DNA from: Levilactobacillus andaensis
GTDB taxonomy: Bacteria; Bacillota; Bacilli; Lactobacillales; Lactobacillaceae
Assembly (NCBI RefSeq): GCF_016861695.1
Contig: NZ_BOLP01000003.1
Location: 279,312-343,311, forward strand
Length of the DNA: 64,000 bases
Reading direction: 5' to 3'
The first letter of the stretch is position 1; each line of letters starts with the position of its first letter. The position numbers and the translations under genes were made by a program. Below are positions 24,853 to 34,308 of this stretch, piece after piece. The notes under the pieces were generated by a model. It searched no databases. It saw only the letters and a list, made by a program, of their open reading frames with translations, and was not told the origin of the DNA.

Positions 24853-25497
24853 CTAAGCAATCAACGCATACGTCGCCCGGAACTCGCGCAAGATAGTCGC
24901 TTTAAAACCTTCAATCTGCTTCATGTCCAACTGTTCCTGCACGGCGGGGACCAGTAACCCCGTCAGTTGGAGTCGCAATGTGGCCGCCAAATAGGTCTCG
25001 GCGCGGTCCAGTGTGAGTTGGTGCGTCTTCACCTGCTGCAAGACCGTTTGGACCAGCGCCTCTGCTTGGAACAAGACATAGGCGGCGGGGAACTCTTTGA
25101 CGATGAAATTGGCCTGCTGTCCCTGATCGACGTAGACCTCCAGTTGGCCAAAATAAACTCGGTAGGCCCCAGTGAATTGCTGGTACAACGCCGGATAGGC
25201 CTTCTTCAGCTCTGTGGTAAACGTTTCGGTCGTTGACCCCATTAGCAGTAGCGAATCCAACCAAATTGGCAGGAACGTTGCTGGCGCAAAGTGCCGCGGA
25301 ACGGGATGTTCGGCGATGAATTGCAGGTGGCGAGCCACCACCGCTTGGACGATTTCGTCCTTATTCTTAAAGTATAAGTAGAGACTGGCGCGACTAACAT
25401 TTACGGCCGCCGCCAGTTTACTCATGGATACCGTTTGAAATCCTTTGATTAAAATCACGTGATTGAGCTTGATAGTCAGCTCTTTTTGGTCGATCAT
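24853..25497 (-). CDS. TetR-family repressor
   Basis: 214 residues. The N-terminal helix-turn-helix is KGFQTVSMSKLAAAVNVSRASLYLYFKNKDEIV; the rest is an all-helical ligand domain. The ATG at 25497 follows AGGAG at 9 bases. It is divergent from a truncated reductase gene with an inverted repeat between them; its original target gene appears broken. Confidence 0.87.
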   Translation of the reverse strand: MIDQKELTIKLNHVILIKGFQTVSMSKLAAAVNVSRASLYLYFKNKDEIVQAVVARHLQFIAEHPVPRHFAPATFLPIWLDSLLLMGSTTETFTTELKKAYPALYQQFTGAYRVYFGQLEVYVDQGQQANFIVKEFPAAYVLFQAEALVQTVLQQVKTHQLTLDRAETYLAATLRLQLTGLLVPAVQEQLDMKQIEGFKATILREFRATYALIA

Positions 25498-25539
25498 GGC
25501 GTTCAACTCCTATGAATCTAGAATAACATTTCTTGACGT

Positions 25540-25570
25540 TTTAGACAATATATTATACTATTTGTCTAAA
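25540..25570. promoter_or_regulatory. TetR operator over the divergent promoter
   Basis: TTTAGACAA (25540-25548) and TTGTCTAAA (25562-25570) are perfect arms flanking a TATACT -10 (25554-25559) of the plus-strand promoter. Confidence 0.65.
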
Positions 25571-25594
25571 TTAAATTTAAAGAAGTCTTCATTT

Positions 25595-25735
25595 ATGAAA
25601 AAGGTTGTTGTTTCTGGCGGTTCCGGTTTCGTTGCTAGCTGGGGCCTCACGGAATTTCTCACCCACGGTTACGCGGTGGTGACTAGCTTACGGTCCCTCG
25701 CCAAGGCCGACAGTATCAAGCAAGAACTCCATTGG
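25595..25735 (+). pseudogene. Truncated NAD(P)-dependent epimerase/reductase
   Basis: The N-terminal 46 or so codons are typical of an extended SDR (MKKVVVSGGSGFVASWGLTE, then SLRSLAKADSIKQEL). Similarity stops near 25735, and the frame runs into unrelated sequence and a terminator belonging to the toxin-antitoxin unit. The C-terminal catalytic part is missing. The junction fits replacement of the gene's rest by the toxin-antitoxin module. Confidence 0.8.
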
Positions 25736-25752
25736 AATTGGTTATTCCGTAA

Positions 25753-25800
25753 TAAAAAAATCATAGGAATCCTGCTATTAGTTAGTAGACTATCCTATGA
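25753..25800 (-). terminator. Terminator of the toxin-antitoxin operon
   Basis: TCATAGGA/TCCTATGA arms; on the minus strand the stem is followed by seven T. Confidence 0.75.
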
Positions 25801-25823
25801 CCTTTTAAGTTTGACCATATGCA

Positions 25824-26138
25824 CTAAATTCTATTTTTATAATCTTGTCTGGCATAAAAAGCATGTAGGATATGTACGTAATTTTCCTGTACTGAATAAA
25901 TAAGCACATAATTTTTTACGTACAATCTCCTTATGACAGTACCATCGCGCATAACGGCCCATCGTGGACATCTGAGAGCATTTCTATGCAATGACGCTAT
26001 CGCCTGCATAAAATACTTTGATTGTTCAGTTGCTGCTGTATTATTCAATAATGCGTTTCGAATATACCCAACCAAATTTGTCATCTCTGTTGCCGCTTCA
26101 TGATGCATGATAACTAGATAATGCTTAACCTGCCTCAT
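25824..26138 (-). CDS. RelE/ParE-type toxin
   Basis: 104 residues with the ParE/RelE fold pattern: helical N-terminus, SLHRNALRCPRW, RRLYVKNYVLIYSVQENYVHILHAFYARQDY at the end. The start codon follows the antitoxin stop directly (TAG-ATG), indicating translational coupling. Whether it targets mRNA or gyrase is not decided. Confidence 0.85.
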   Translation of the reverse strand: MRQVKHYLVIMHHEAATEMTNLVGYIRNALLNNTAATEQSKYFMQAIASLHRNALRCPRWAVMRDGTVIRRLYVKNYVLIYSVQENYVHILHAFYARQDYKNRI

Positions 26139-26447
26139 CTAGTCTTCTAACCGTTTAGCAAACATCTCAGCAAGTTCACTCTCCGTTACTCCCGAATTAT
26201 CCTTCATATCCGCTATTCTTCTTTTAAGCATCGCAACCATGGCAGGATCTAAATCATCCTCAGTGTAGACTCTTTCCTTTGTCGTTGGCTGGAAAGGCAT
26301 CTCCCCATCCCGCGCAAACTGTTCGACAAACATATTAATTGCAGCAGTCAAATTAATTCCTAGTTTGCTTGCAACCTGATCCGCCTTATTTTTAGTTTCT
26401 GTATTCACACGAACCGTAAAGGCTGTTTTTTCTGATGCGTTCTCCAT
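26139..26447 (-). CDS. RelB/DinJ-type antitoxin
   Basis: 102 residues. An N-terminal ribbon-helix-helix (FTVRVNTETKNKADQVASKLGINLTAAINMFVEQ) is followed by an acidic tail. It pairs with the downstream toxin and probably represses the operon through the inverted repeat at 26473-26494. Confidence 0.88.
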   Translation of the reverse strand: MENASEKTAFTVRVNTETKNKADQVASKLGINLTAAINMFVEQFARDGEMPFQPTTKERVYTEDDLDPAMVAMLKRRIADMKDNSGVTESELAEMFAKRLED

Positions 26448-26472
26448 GTTACTAGCCTCCAGACTTGATGAT

Positions 26473-26494
26473 ACCTATATTATACCAAATAGGT
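26473..26494 (-). promoter_or_regulatory. Promoter and operator of the RelBE-type operon
   Basis: ACCTAT and ATAGGT arms surround an extended -10 (TGGTATAAT on the minus strand). Confidence 0.6.
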
Positions 26495-26502
26495 TAAAAT
26501 GC

Positions 26503-26535
26503 AAAAAGAAAGCACCAATCGCGTGTGCTTCCTTT
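26503..26535 (-). terminator. Terminator after lacM
   Basis: AAGCAC/GTGCTT stem; on the minus strand a CTTTTT tail follows. Confidence 0.7.
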
Positions 26536-26557
26536 TGCTATCTCTATTCAAATTAAG

Positions 26558-27520
26558 CTAGTCCTTAACCCCAGCAATTTCAAAGCTAAAGTCGTGGTCG
26601 ATGTCGCCCGCAATGTGGTATTGCGGTTCGACGTCAGCGCCCCAGCTATCGATGCCCCCGACACCGCGGACGGCGCCAAAGATGGTCAAGACCGTGCGGC
26701 GAACCAGTGGCAACTCCTCAATATGAGTGGCACTTTCCAATTCCTCCGGCGTGTAAGGCAGGCAGCTAAAGGCAAATGGATGCCCGGTCTGCCGAATCGT
26801 CAGGCTGAATGGCTGGTGGTCGGGATCGGCATTGTTGAGCGTTGTGGCCCGCGTCACTTTGACCCAGTCGTTCCTCATGTGCATCCCGCACTCCTGCGGC
26901 ACCATGTACGGCGTCACGGGCAGGCCATCAACGTGGTACGTGCCCGGACGACCACCCGCTTGCCGATCGGGATACGTTTCACCCGAGAGACCTTGGTAGT
27001 CAAATCCGGTGGCGGCGGTCGGCATGACTAACCGCAGACCAAACGCTGGCAACTCTGGCAAACCAGTTGCCCCGTTGTAGTGGACGTTGACCGCGATTTT
27101 ACCGGTACCATCGACGATGTATTCGACCGATGCCGTGGTGGCAGGGGTCGTGGTGGTCGTGTAAGTGAATTTCACCGCGACCGTCGTGGCCGTTTCGTGG
27201 TCGGAATACTGGTTGTTGACGGGCGCAATCGGCAACTGAATCGGCTGACCATCAACAGCCACGTCGATTTGCGTGCAGGCACTGAACAGGTCGGCGCCCA
27301 ACCATGCTGCGGACTTCGTGGAGAACCCATTACCGCGGTCATTGTCGGTCGTGGCCCGCCAGAAAGCCGGATTCGGCGTGCGGTACAGCCATTCCTTGCC
27401 GTATTGGACCAGCGACTCCAACCCATGCCGGTCGTAAGCGAAGATGTAGTGGAACCCGGGACCGCTCAGTCCCAAGGTCTCGTCGCCATAAATCACGTTT
27501 AATTTAGTCGTGTTGGCCAT
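26558..27520 (-). CDS. lacM: Beta-galactosidase small subunit LacM
   Basis: 320 residues, the size of LacM and homologous to the C-terminal domain of LacZ (beta-sandwich domain 5). Recognisable blocks are [12 protein letters not shown] near residue 54 and [11 protein letters not shown] near 220. The ATG at 27520 follows AGGAGG and overlaps the end of lacL by 17 bases, implying coupled translation. LacLM is the heterodimeric GH2 enzyme of lactobacilli that hydrolyses lactose and galactosides. Confidence 0.94.
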   Translation of the reverse strand: MANTTKLNVIYGDETLGLSGPGFHYIFAYDRHGLESLVQYGKEWLYRTPNPAFWRATTDNDRGNGFSTKSAAWLGADLFSACTQIDVAVDGQPIQLPIAPVNNQYSDHETATTVAVKFTYTTTTTPATTASVEYIVDGTGKIAVNVHYNGATGLPELPAFGLRLVMPTAATGFDYQGLSGETYPDRQAGGRPGTYHVDGLPVTPYMVPQECGMHMRNDWVKVTRATTLNNADPDHQPFSLTIRQTGHPFAFSCLPYTPEELESATHIEELPLVRRTVLTIFGAVRGVGGIDSWGADVEPQYHIAGDIDHDFSFEIAGVKD

Positions 27521-29390
27521 AGTAGTAGTCCACCTCCTGTAGTGCTGGTTTCGGCGTGCGGTCGGCAAAGAGCAGGCCATCGCCGGAAAATTCATAGTTG
27601 GCGTGCCGGTCATCGAAGTCCCCGCCGTAACGGAGAACGGGTTGACCAGTCACCGTATCCTTGACCCAGAGCGCTTGGTCGATGTAATCCCAAATGAAGC
27701 CCCCCTGATACATTGGATACTTATCAATTAAGTCGGTATAACTGTTCATGCCACCCAGGGAGTTCCCCATGTCGTGCATGTACTCACAGTTCACAAACGG
27801 CTTGGCCGGATCATTCTTCAAGTAGTCCTCGATGGCATCCGGATGGTCGTACATCATACTTTCCATGTCGGAGATACGATCCGCATAATCCCGGTTACGG
27901 CAAACGCCCTCGTAGTGGGTCAGCCGCGTTGGGTCAACGTCGTGGTAGTACTTGTCCATGGCCGCGATGTCGTCGCCGGCGTAGGATTCGTTCCCTAATG
28001 ACCAGATCAAAACGGCCGGATGGTTCTTGAACATTTCGTAGTTGCTCTTGGCCCGGTCGAGCACGGCCAATTGCCATTGTGGCAAGCTGCCCGGCACGTT
28101 GTAGGACGGCTCAACGGCACCCATCTTTTGCCAAGTCCCATGCGATTCAAGGTTATTCTCAGCCATCATGTAGATCCCGTTGCGGTCACATAGGTGGTAC
28201 CACTCGTCCTGGTCGGGATAGTGACAGGTCCGTACGGCGTTGATGTGATTTTCTTTAAAAATTTGTTGGTCGTAATCCATGTCGGCTTGCGTCACGGCAC
28301 GGCCACGATGGGCATCCCATTCGTGACGGTTGACGCCGTTTAAAATCAAGCGTTGACCGTTGAGTTCCATGACTTTGTTCTTCATTTCAAAGCGGCGGAA
28401 CCCGACTTGGTAAGGCACGACTTCGACCAGATTCCCCGTGGCGTCGCGCAACTCGACTTGGAGCTGGTAGAGGTACGGGTCGTGGTGGTTCCAGAGGTGA
28501 ACATGATTGATGGTCGCGGATATGTCTAGCGTGTCAGCGGCCTCATTTTCGGTCGTCCAAATGGCCTCACCGGTGTCGTTCAAGAGGCTCACGTTGACGG
28601 CCCCCGCTAGCTCATCGGCAGCGGATAATTTCAAATTGACCCGCAAGTCGCCGGTCACAAATTCATCGTCGACACCCGCCCGAATCGTCATGTCTTCGAC
28701 GTGTAAGGCTGGCTTGGCGACCAACCGCACGCTACGGAAGATACCGGAAAAGCGGAACATATCCTGATCTTCGAGGTAGGCAGCGGTGCTGTGCTTAAAG
28801 ACCTCAACGGCCAGAATATTGTCGCCAGCCTGAAGATAAGGCGTCAGGTCGAATTCGGAACGGCTGAAGCTATCTTCGGCATAACCTACGAATTGGCCAT
28901 TTAACCAGAGATACATCGCCTGTTCGACCCCGTCAAATTCGATGCTGACCCGCTTGTTTTGCAGTGCGGTGGCCAGTGTGAAGTGTTTGACGTAAGCCCC
29001 CACGGTGTTCTCGGGGTCGGTGCTAAACATGCCCTTTTCGGGACGGTCGGCACCCATGCTGTAAGCGGGACGGCGGTAGTGCTTGCCTTCCCACGGATAA
29101 GTCGTATTAATGTACTGGATCTGGCCGTAACCGGCGAGTTCGATGTGGCCAGGAACGGTCAATTGATCGAAGTCGGAACGGTCGTAATCGGTCTCATAGA
29201 AGCCGACTGGACGATGTTGGGGATCCTTCGCAAAAGAAAATTCCCAGGAACCGTCGAGGCTTTGAACCAAACTACTCTGCTTGGCCAGGGCTTCGGCAAC
29301 CGTCGCATACCCGCGGTGGTCGCTGTGAGCTGGTAACTGGTTGATCCGAAAAGTCTGGGGATCATCCAGCCATGAAATTTCTGCTTTCAA
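27504..29390 (-). CDS. lacL: Beta-galactosidase large subunit LacL
   Basis: 628 residues, GH2 family, starting at TTG with AAGGAGG seven bases upstream. It has the sugar-binding, immunoglobulin-like and TIM-barrel domains. The acid/base glutamate is Glu468 (IWSLGNES) and the nucleophile Glu536 ([13 protein letters not shown]). It forms the active enzyme with LacM. A cre-like site lies just before the gene, so CcpA repression is likely. Confidence 0.95.
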   Translation of the reverse strand: MKAEISWLDDPQTFRINQLPAHSDHRGYATVAEALAKQSSLVQSLDGSWEFSFAKDPQHRPVGFYETDYDRSDFDQLTVPGHIELAGYGQIQYINTTYPWEGKHYRRPAYSMGADRPEKGMFSTDPENTVGAYVKHFTLATALQNKRVSIEFDGVEQAMYLWLNGQFVGYAEDSFSRSEFDLTPYLQAGDNILAVEVFKHSTAAYLEDQDMFRFSGIFRSVRLVAKPALHVEDMTIRAGVDDEFVTGDLRVNLKLSAADELAGAVNVSLLNDTGEAIWTTENEAADTLDISATINHVHLWNHHDPYLYQLQVELRDATGNLVEVVPYQVGFRRFEMKNKVMELNGQRLILNGVNRHEWDAHRGRAVTQADMDYDQQIFKENHINAVRTCHYPDQDEWYHLCDRNGIYMMAENNLESHGTWQKMGAVEPSYNVPGSLPQWQLAVLDRAKSNYEMFKNHPAVLIWSLGNESYAGDDIAAMDKYYHDVDPTRLTHYEGVCRNRDYADRISDMESMMYDHPDAIEDYLKNDPAKPFVNCEYMHDMGNSLGGMNSYTDLIDKYPMYQGGFIWDYIDQALWVKDTVTGQPVLRYGGDFDDRHANYEFSGDGLLFADRTPKPALQEVDYYYGQHD

Positions 29391-29405
29391 AAGTTTTCCT
29401 CCTTT

Positions 29406-29431
29406 TTAAAACGCTTACACTGATAATTATA
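29406..29431 (-). promoter_or_regulatory. lacL promoter element and cre-like site
   Basis: Minus strand: -10 TATAAT (29431-29426), then TGTAAGCGTTTTAA (29419-29406), a cre-like sequence with one clear mismatch. The -35 is weak. Confidence 0.6.
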
Positions 29432-29576
29432 CAGCAGAATTACTGGGATACCAGCGAAGTCGAATTAAATTGTAATATGAAAAGTGACTAAACCAGTTTG
29501 GTCTAAATTCATCATCAAGACGACCGGTTTAGCCACTTATGCATTAGACTAATTTTTTGATTTTAATTGACATGGT

Positions 29577-29736
29577 GGTACTTTCGCCTTACCGGCCGAC
29601 AGATATGGGCTGGAACGGTGCGGACACAACTTGAAGCCTCGAAAGTACCGAGTCTACAAGCTTGGTCTTCTACTAAGCCAACGGAAGACCACCGTCAGCT
29701 AAGTAGAACGACGCGCCTGAGCCCATATCTGCCGAC
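29577..29736. other. Interleaved inverted repeats of unknown function
   Basis: GGTACTTTCG (29577-29586) pairs with CGAAAGTACC (29640-29649). CAGATATGGGCT (29600-29611) pairs with AGCCCATATCTG (29720-29731). GGTCTTC (29664-29670) pairs with GAAGACC (29684-29690). The first two pairs cross, so they give a pseudoknot or alternative hairpins. The stretch between lacL and the GPH gene holds no convincing ORF. Confidence 0.6.
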
Positions 29737-29899
29737 CTCTCGGCTTAGGTGGAAGCTCTCTGGCAACCTAGTAGCTAGCTGAATATCCAGAACAATCTCA
29801 CAATTCGATGTTGCTACTGGAAAGGATCAATCCGAGCCAACAGAATTTCTAGCAACCGCAGTCCACCCATTTCATACCAATTCATCAATCAATACAGGA

Positions 29900-31342
29900 C
29901 TACTTGACGTTTTCAGCGCCCAACTTCTTCTGCAATTCTTCAACGATTTCGGCATGTTTCTTTTCGGAGATATTAACCTTGAAGACGTAGATGAGCAACG
30001 CGAGGATGTGGACAATCAAGCCAGCCCAGAAGGCAAAGGCCTTGAAGAGGGTAATCCCACCGGCTGTAATGGAAGCGGCCGTGGCGGTACCGGTCATGCC
30101 GGCAGCAACGGCAACCCAACCAACGACCCCGTTAGAAATCGCACTGGACATCTTGTCGAGCATTGGCCGAATAGCCAACGTCACGGCTTCACTCCGCGTC
30201 CCATTCTTCAATTGACCATATTCGATGGTGTCGGTCAACGTCAGAATAACGGCCATGAAGATAAAACCTTGTGGCACGTAGTACAGAACTAAGGCGACCA
30301 TGACCATGAATAAATTATCGGTTGAGACGATCAGGATGATGTAGGCCAAAATCATGGCACACATGCTGACGGCATAAATCGTCTTCCGCGTGACCCATTT
30401 ATTAATGATTGGGTACAGTGGTGACGTGAAGAATCCTGAAATGGTTGGAATCAAGCCGGCGATCCAGAACAGACCTGGCTTGTCCAAAACGTACTTGAAC
30501 ATGTAGAACATCAGCCCAGCAGTCGCAGCGTTCCCGAACCCGTAAACCAAGTATGGTAGCGCAGTCCAGAGCATCTGGTCGTTATGTGCCAAGGCCCAGA
30601 ACATGTCTTTCAAACTCGTCTTTTCCTTAGCGGCATTCCGCAAAACGTTTTGCTTTTCGTGGGTCCCCAAGGCAACGATAAATGAACAAATAATGGCAAC
30701 AGCGGCAATAATAATCCCGAAGGTCGTCCAGCCCGCTTGGCCTTCGTTATGCTTCCCAGTAGCGAGATAAGTGACGTAGGTGACGACTGGAACGATGGTC
30801 ATCGTGACGATATTTTGACCAAATCCAGTAAAGTTCCCAGCGGCCGTAAAGATGGACCGTTCGTGGCTGTCTTCACTCAAGGCAGGAATCATGCCCCAGT
30901 AGGAGACGTCCCGGAAGGAGTAGAAGATATCAAAGATGGTGAAGATCGGAATAAAGAGAACCATGAACCAAGTGGTGTTTGACCGTGACAGCCCGAAAAT
31001 CCCGGACATCAGGACAATCAGCAGCAAGGCGGAAACCGTCCCGGCACCGATCAACCAAGGCTTGAACCGGCCCCAACGCGTGTTCGTGTTATCAACGATA
31101 TTCCCAATGATTGGATCAATAAAAATTTCAAGAATTCTGAGGACGAAAATGAGTCCCGTAATCATAGCAATTGATTTGGTAGCCTGAGACTTTGACACGC
31201 CGGTGAACATGGCCGTCGTGACGTAAATCATAAAGTAAGTCCCAAACATCATTGATAACGCAGAATGGCCAAAGTTCCCAAAGGCAAAGTTGACAACTGG
31301 CCAAATCTTACTCTTATGGGCAACTGTTTTTGTAGCATCCAT
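29900..31342 (-). CDS. GPH-family sugar:cation symporter
   Basis: 480 residues with 12 predicted membrane helices. Family signatures are FGNFGHSALSMMFGTYF at the N-terminus, DPIIGNIVDNTNTRWGRFKPWL after helix 2-3, and TIEYGQLKNGTRSEA. It lacks the C-terminal IIA domain of LacS. GPH carriers import glycosides, pentosides or hexuronides. Its position beside arabinofuranosidase and LacLM suggests arabinosides or galactosides. Confidence 0.92.
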   Translation of the reverse strand: MDATKTVAHKSKIWPVVNFAFGNFGHSALSMMFGTYFMIYVTTAMFTGVSKSQATKSIAMITGLIFVLRILEIFIDPIIGNIVDNTNTRWGRFKPWLIGAGTVSALLLIVLMSGIFGLSRSNTTWFMVLFIPIFTIFDIFYSFRDVSYWGMIPALSEDSHERSIFTAAGNFTGFGQNIVTMTIVPVVTYVTYLATGKHNEGQAGWTTFGIIIAAVAIICSFIVALGTHEKQNVLRNAAKEKTSLKDMFWALAHNDQMLWTALPYLVYGFGNAATAGLMFYMFKYVLDKPGLFWIAGLIPTISGFFTSPLYPIINKWVTRKTIYAVSMCAMILAYIILIVSTDNLFMVMVALVLYYVPQGFIFMAVILTLTDTIEYGQLKNGTRSEAVTLAIRPMLDKMSSAISNGVVGWVAVAAGMTGTATAASITAGGITLFKAFAFWAGLIVHILALLIYVFKVNISEKKHAEIVEELQKKLGAENVK

Positions 31343-31391
31343 TGTAAATCACACTTTCTGTTTTAAAATTGTGTGGCCCGCCTAATCCCAA

Positions 31392-32858
31392 TTAGACGGT
31401 AAACGTGATGACGTTCCAAGAAAACGGTTTCAAAATAATCTGACCGTCATCCTGAATATTCTCCTCAGATACGGACTGCTCCGGTGAGTTCTTGAACTCG
31501 GGATCGGTGCAGCTATAGCTGAGATGACTGGTTTCTTGGAGCCGATCATCGTTGAGTTTCACGGCCAGGTCCAGCGACTCCGTTTGATGCCGGTTGACTG
31601 CGAAAATCGTGTAATGGTGATCGTCATTCTTAACGGTGACGGCATCCAGGTACGGCACATCGCCGAACTCTGGAACCTGGTACGTTGGCGACTGCGCACT
31701 GGTTCGTAGCGCCGTGCCATGAGCGTATTTGGAAACGTCTCGCAACGGCGTAAAGATGGTCTGTTTCAGGAGGCCATCCTTGGTCGTCAGGATTGGCGCA
31801 ATCACGTTGACTAACTGGGCAAAGCAGGCAATTTTGACCCGATCGGCATGTTTCAACAGCGTAATCAGCGATGACCCAACGAGTAAGGCGTCCTCAAAAT
31901 TATAGACATCCTCCAACCGATGCGGCGCCTGTTGCCAAGGCTCAAGGTGCGCATCGTGTTCGTTGGAATGGTACCAGACGTTCCACTCATCAAAGGAAAT
32001 GTTGAGTGTTTTATCTGACTTCTTCGTCGCCTTCGCCGCGTCACAGAGTGCCACGACGGAATTGATGAACTGATCCATCCGAATCGACTTGGCCACGTGA
32101 TGCATGGTCCCCTTTGATGGCAACTCATAGTACTGATGCATCGAAATGTAATCGACGTTGTCGTAGCATTCATCTAGCACGGTCGATTCCCAGGTCCCAA
32201 ACGTCGGCGTGTGCTCGTTGGAACTCCCGCAGACGACGACTTTGATGCTAGGATCAAGGCTACGCATGGCCTTAGCGGTTTCGTTGACCAACTGACCGTA
32301 CTCGTGAGCGGTCTTATGGCCAATCTGCCACGGCGCATCCATTTCGTTACCGAGACACCAGAACTTCACATGGTAGGGTTCTGGATGCCCGTTTTCGCGG
32401 CGTTTGTTGGCCCAATATGTATTCGTATCAAGGTTACAATACTCCAGCAAGTTGCAGGCATCCTCGATTCCCCGCGTTCCCAAGTTGACAGCAATCATGG
32501 CTTCCGCATCGACCTTCGTCGTCCAGTCCATGAAATCATCGAGACCAAACTGATTGGATTCCACGCTCTGCCAAGCCAAGTCGACTTTTTGCTGACGCTG
32601 GTCACGCGGCCCAATGCCGTCCTCCCAGTGATAGCTGGAAACAAAGTTACCACCCGGATACCGGACTAACGGTACGTTGAGCTCTTTTACGGCTGCCATA
32701 ACATCCTTACGTAGCCCAGCATCGTCGGCTAGCGGACTATCCGGATCGTAAATGCCACCGTAAATGCTGCGCCCCATATGTTCTGCTAAAGACGAATTAA
32801 TCCGGTGGTCAATCTGACCGATGGGAAATAAGTCCGTCGCATAAAGCTTTCCTTGCAT
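31392..32858 (-). CDS. Alpha-L-arabinofuranosidase, GH51
   Basis: 488 residues, intracellular (no signal peptide). The acid/base is Glu172 (FWCLGNEMDAPW) and the nucleophile Glu291 (ISFDEWNVWY). The RYPGGNFVSSYHWEDGIGP block is typical of GH51. It releases arabinose from short arabino-oligosaccharides taken up by the neighbouring GPH carrier. The ATG at 32858 follows GGAGG. A promoter and cre site are upstream, and an ArsR-type regulator gene is divergent. Confidence 0.94.
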   Translation of the reverse strand: MQGKLYATDLFPIGQIDHRINSSLAEHMGRSIYGGIYDPDSPLADDAGLRKDVMAAVKELNVPLVRYPGGNFVSSYHWEDGIGPRDQRQQKVDLAWQSVESNQFGLDDFMDWTTKVDAEAMIAVNLGTRGIEDACNLLEYCNLDTNTYWANKRRENGHPEPYHVKFWCLGNEMDAPWQIGHKTAHEYGQLVNETAKAMRSLDPSIKVVVCGSSNEHTPTFGTWESTVLDECYDNVDYISMHQYYELPSKGTMHHVAKSIRMDQFINSVVALCDAAKATKKSDKTLNISFDEWNVWYHSNEHDAHLEPWQQAPHRLEDVYNFEDALLVGSSLITLLKHADRVKIACFAQLVNVIAPILTTKDGLLKQTIFTPLRDVSKYAHGTALRTSAQSPTYQVPEFGDVPYLDAVTVKNDDHHYTIFAVNRHQTESLDLAVKLNDDRLQETSHLSYSCTDPEFKNSPEQSVSEENIQDDGQIILKPFSWNVITFTV

Positions 32859-32890
32859 AAATTCTATCCCTCCTTCGTTTTCCGACATTT

Positions 32891-32920
32891 ATGGTAGCAG
32901 GTCTATGTAAGCGCTGTCAA
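32891..32920 (-). promoter_or_regulatory. Promoter and cre site of the arabinofuranosidase operon
   Basis: Minus strand: -35 TTGACA (32920-32915), 18-base spacer, -10 TACCAT. A cre site TGTAAGCGCTGTCA (plus strand 32906-32919) overlaps the -35. Confidence 0.75.
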
Positions 32921-33066
32921 TGGATGATTAGGTAAAATATGAACTAAATAGGTAAATTTTGGGGTTACGTTCACTAGTAACACTATTTTCGACCGAATTA
33001 CGGGTTTTATAGCGGCTTTATGTTAATATATATATGAACCTAATATACAAATGAGGTGAATATTTA

Positions 33067-33969
33067 ATGGAAATCGACTTAAATCAAGACTCAGTCGGGC
33101 TGCTCAAAGCCTTGGCTAGTCCCATTCGACTCCGTATCATTGACCTGCTCTCTAAACGAGAAATGAATATCCAAGAACTCAGCGCGCACCTCCACCTCAG
33201 CAAGTCCATCGTGAGTGCTCACGTGAACCAGCTGGAACGGGCAAAAATCATTGAGACGACACGGAAACCGGGTAAGAATGGCGTCCAAAAAATCTCGCAG
33301 TTGCGGGTCAGTTATTTAGGTATTAATTTCCCCAACCGTAAGGAATCGGCCTACTCCCACTACGAGACGCACTTACCGATCGGTCACTATGTGGATTACG
33401 ATGTCGACCCAGTTTGTGGTTTGGCAACAACAAAGAGCTACATTGGCCACTTGGATGATCCGAAATATTTCATGGATCCTGACCGGGTCAACGCTGGAAT
33501 CCTTTGGTTTGCCAAGGGTTATGTTGACTACAAAGTGCCTAACCTATTGGACCGCTCGCAAACGATTCAGCAGGTCGAAATCAGTTTTGAAGTTGCCTCG
33601 GAATTTCCATTCACCAACGACAATTGGCCCTCCGATATCAGCTTTGAACTCAACGGCATCGACCTCGGCTTCTGGGAAAGTCCTGGTGATTATGCGGATG
33701 TTCGTGGCGAACTGAACCCGGAATGGTGGCCGAACAACATGAACCAGTATGGCTTGTTGAAGACCTTACAAGTCACGCATGAGGGTACGTTTGTCAGCGG
33801 TGAAAAGATTTCTAACGTGACCATCGACGACTTCTCTCGGCAAACGCAGTATTGGAATCTGCGGCTGGCGGTGAAGAAAACGGCGAAACATGTTGGTGGG
33901 CTGACTTTGTATGGTAAAGGCTTTGGTAATCATGATCAGGACATTGACTTTCGCTTCTACTATCTCTAA
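33067..33969 (+). CDS. ArsR-type regulator with sugar-cluster C-terminal domain
   Basis: 300 residues. An N-terminal winged helix of ArsR type (LASPIRLRIIDLLSKREMNIQELSAHLHLSKSIVSAHVNQLERAKII) is joined to a ~200-residue beta-rich domain not present in classical ArsR repressors. It lacks the metal-binding ELCVCDL motif. Divergent from the arabinofuranosidase gene, it probably senses a sugar and controls that operon. ATATGAAC occurs at both ends of the gap and could be its site. GAGGTG precedes the ATG. Confidence 0.8.
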   Translation: MEIDLNQDSVGLLKALASPIRLRIIDLLSKREMNIQELSAHLHLSKSIVSAHVNQLERAKIIETTRKPGKNGVQKISQLRVSYLGINFPNRKESAYSHYETHLPIGHYVDYDVDPVCGLATTKSYIGHLDDPKYFMDPDRVNAGILWFAKGYVDYKVPNLLDRSQTIQQVEISFEVASEFPFTNDNWPSDISFELNGIDLGFWESPGDYADVRGELNPEWWPNNMNQYGLLKTLQVTHEGTFVSGEKISNVTIDDFSRQTQYWNLRLAVKKTAKHVGGLTLYGKGFGNHDQDIDFRFYYL

Positions 33970-33979
33970 TGTCTCTAAC

Positions 33980-34013
33980 AAAAACGACGCGAGCCTCTGC
34001 TCCCGCCGTTTTT
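33980..34013 (+). terminator. Terminator after the ArsR-type gene
   Basis: AAAACGACGCGAGC pairs imperfectly with GCTCCCGCCGTTTT, then a T-run. Confidence 0.7.
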
Positions 34014-34019
34014 ATTTAT

Positions 34020-34308
34020 TACCGAGAATTTCCCCCAATTATAACCCGGGTTAATACCGTGAAATTTCGATGATTTCTCCAATTTTTGTCCTTTTGTGGA
34101 GTTACACTCCCCCATCATTCCCCAGACACCTGTGTTCCATGTGCCTTCTGAACATGAAATTTATTCCCCGGGAAATATTTACGCACTTCTGGGAAAATAT
34201 TTTCGCTAGTACCGCATCAATCCAAATTTAATAGCTCATCTTCCCTATTATCTATACTTGAATCAGGTATAATTGAGTATGTCGTCAAAATTAGGAGGCT
34301 GGAAAAGC
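34020..34308 (+). promoter_or_regulatory. Upstream region of a secreted protein gene
   Basis: No ORF. An imperfect direct repeat GGGAAATATTT-ACGC / GGGAAAATATTT-TCGC lies at 34170-34206. A perfect -10 TATAAT is at 34267-34272, and TTAGGAGG (34291-34298) serves the GTG start at 34309. Confidence 0.55.

Noticed and set aside
26525..27502. Plus-strand ORFs of 168 and 140 codons across lacM
   Set aside because: They are antisense to a well-conserved gene, low in recognisable motifs and rich in Arg/Val as expected for shadow frames.
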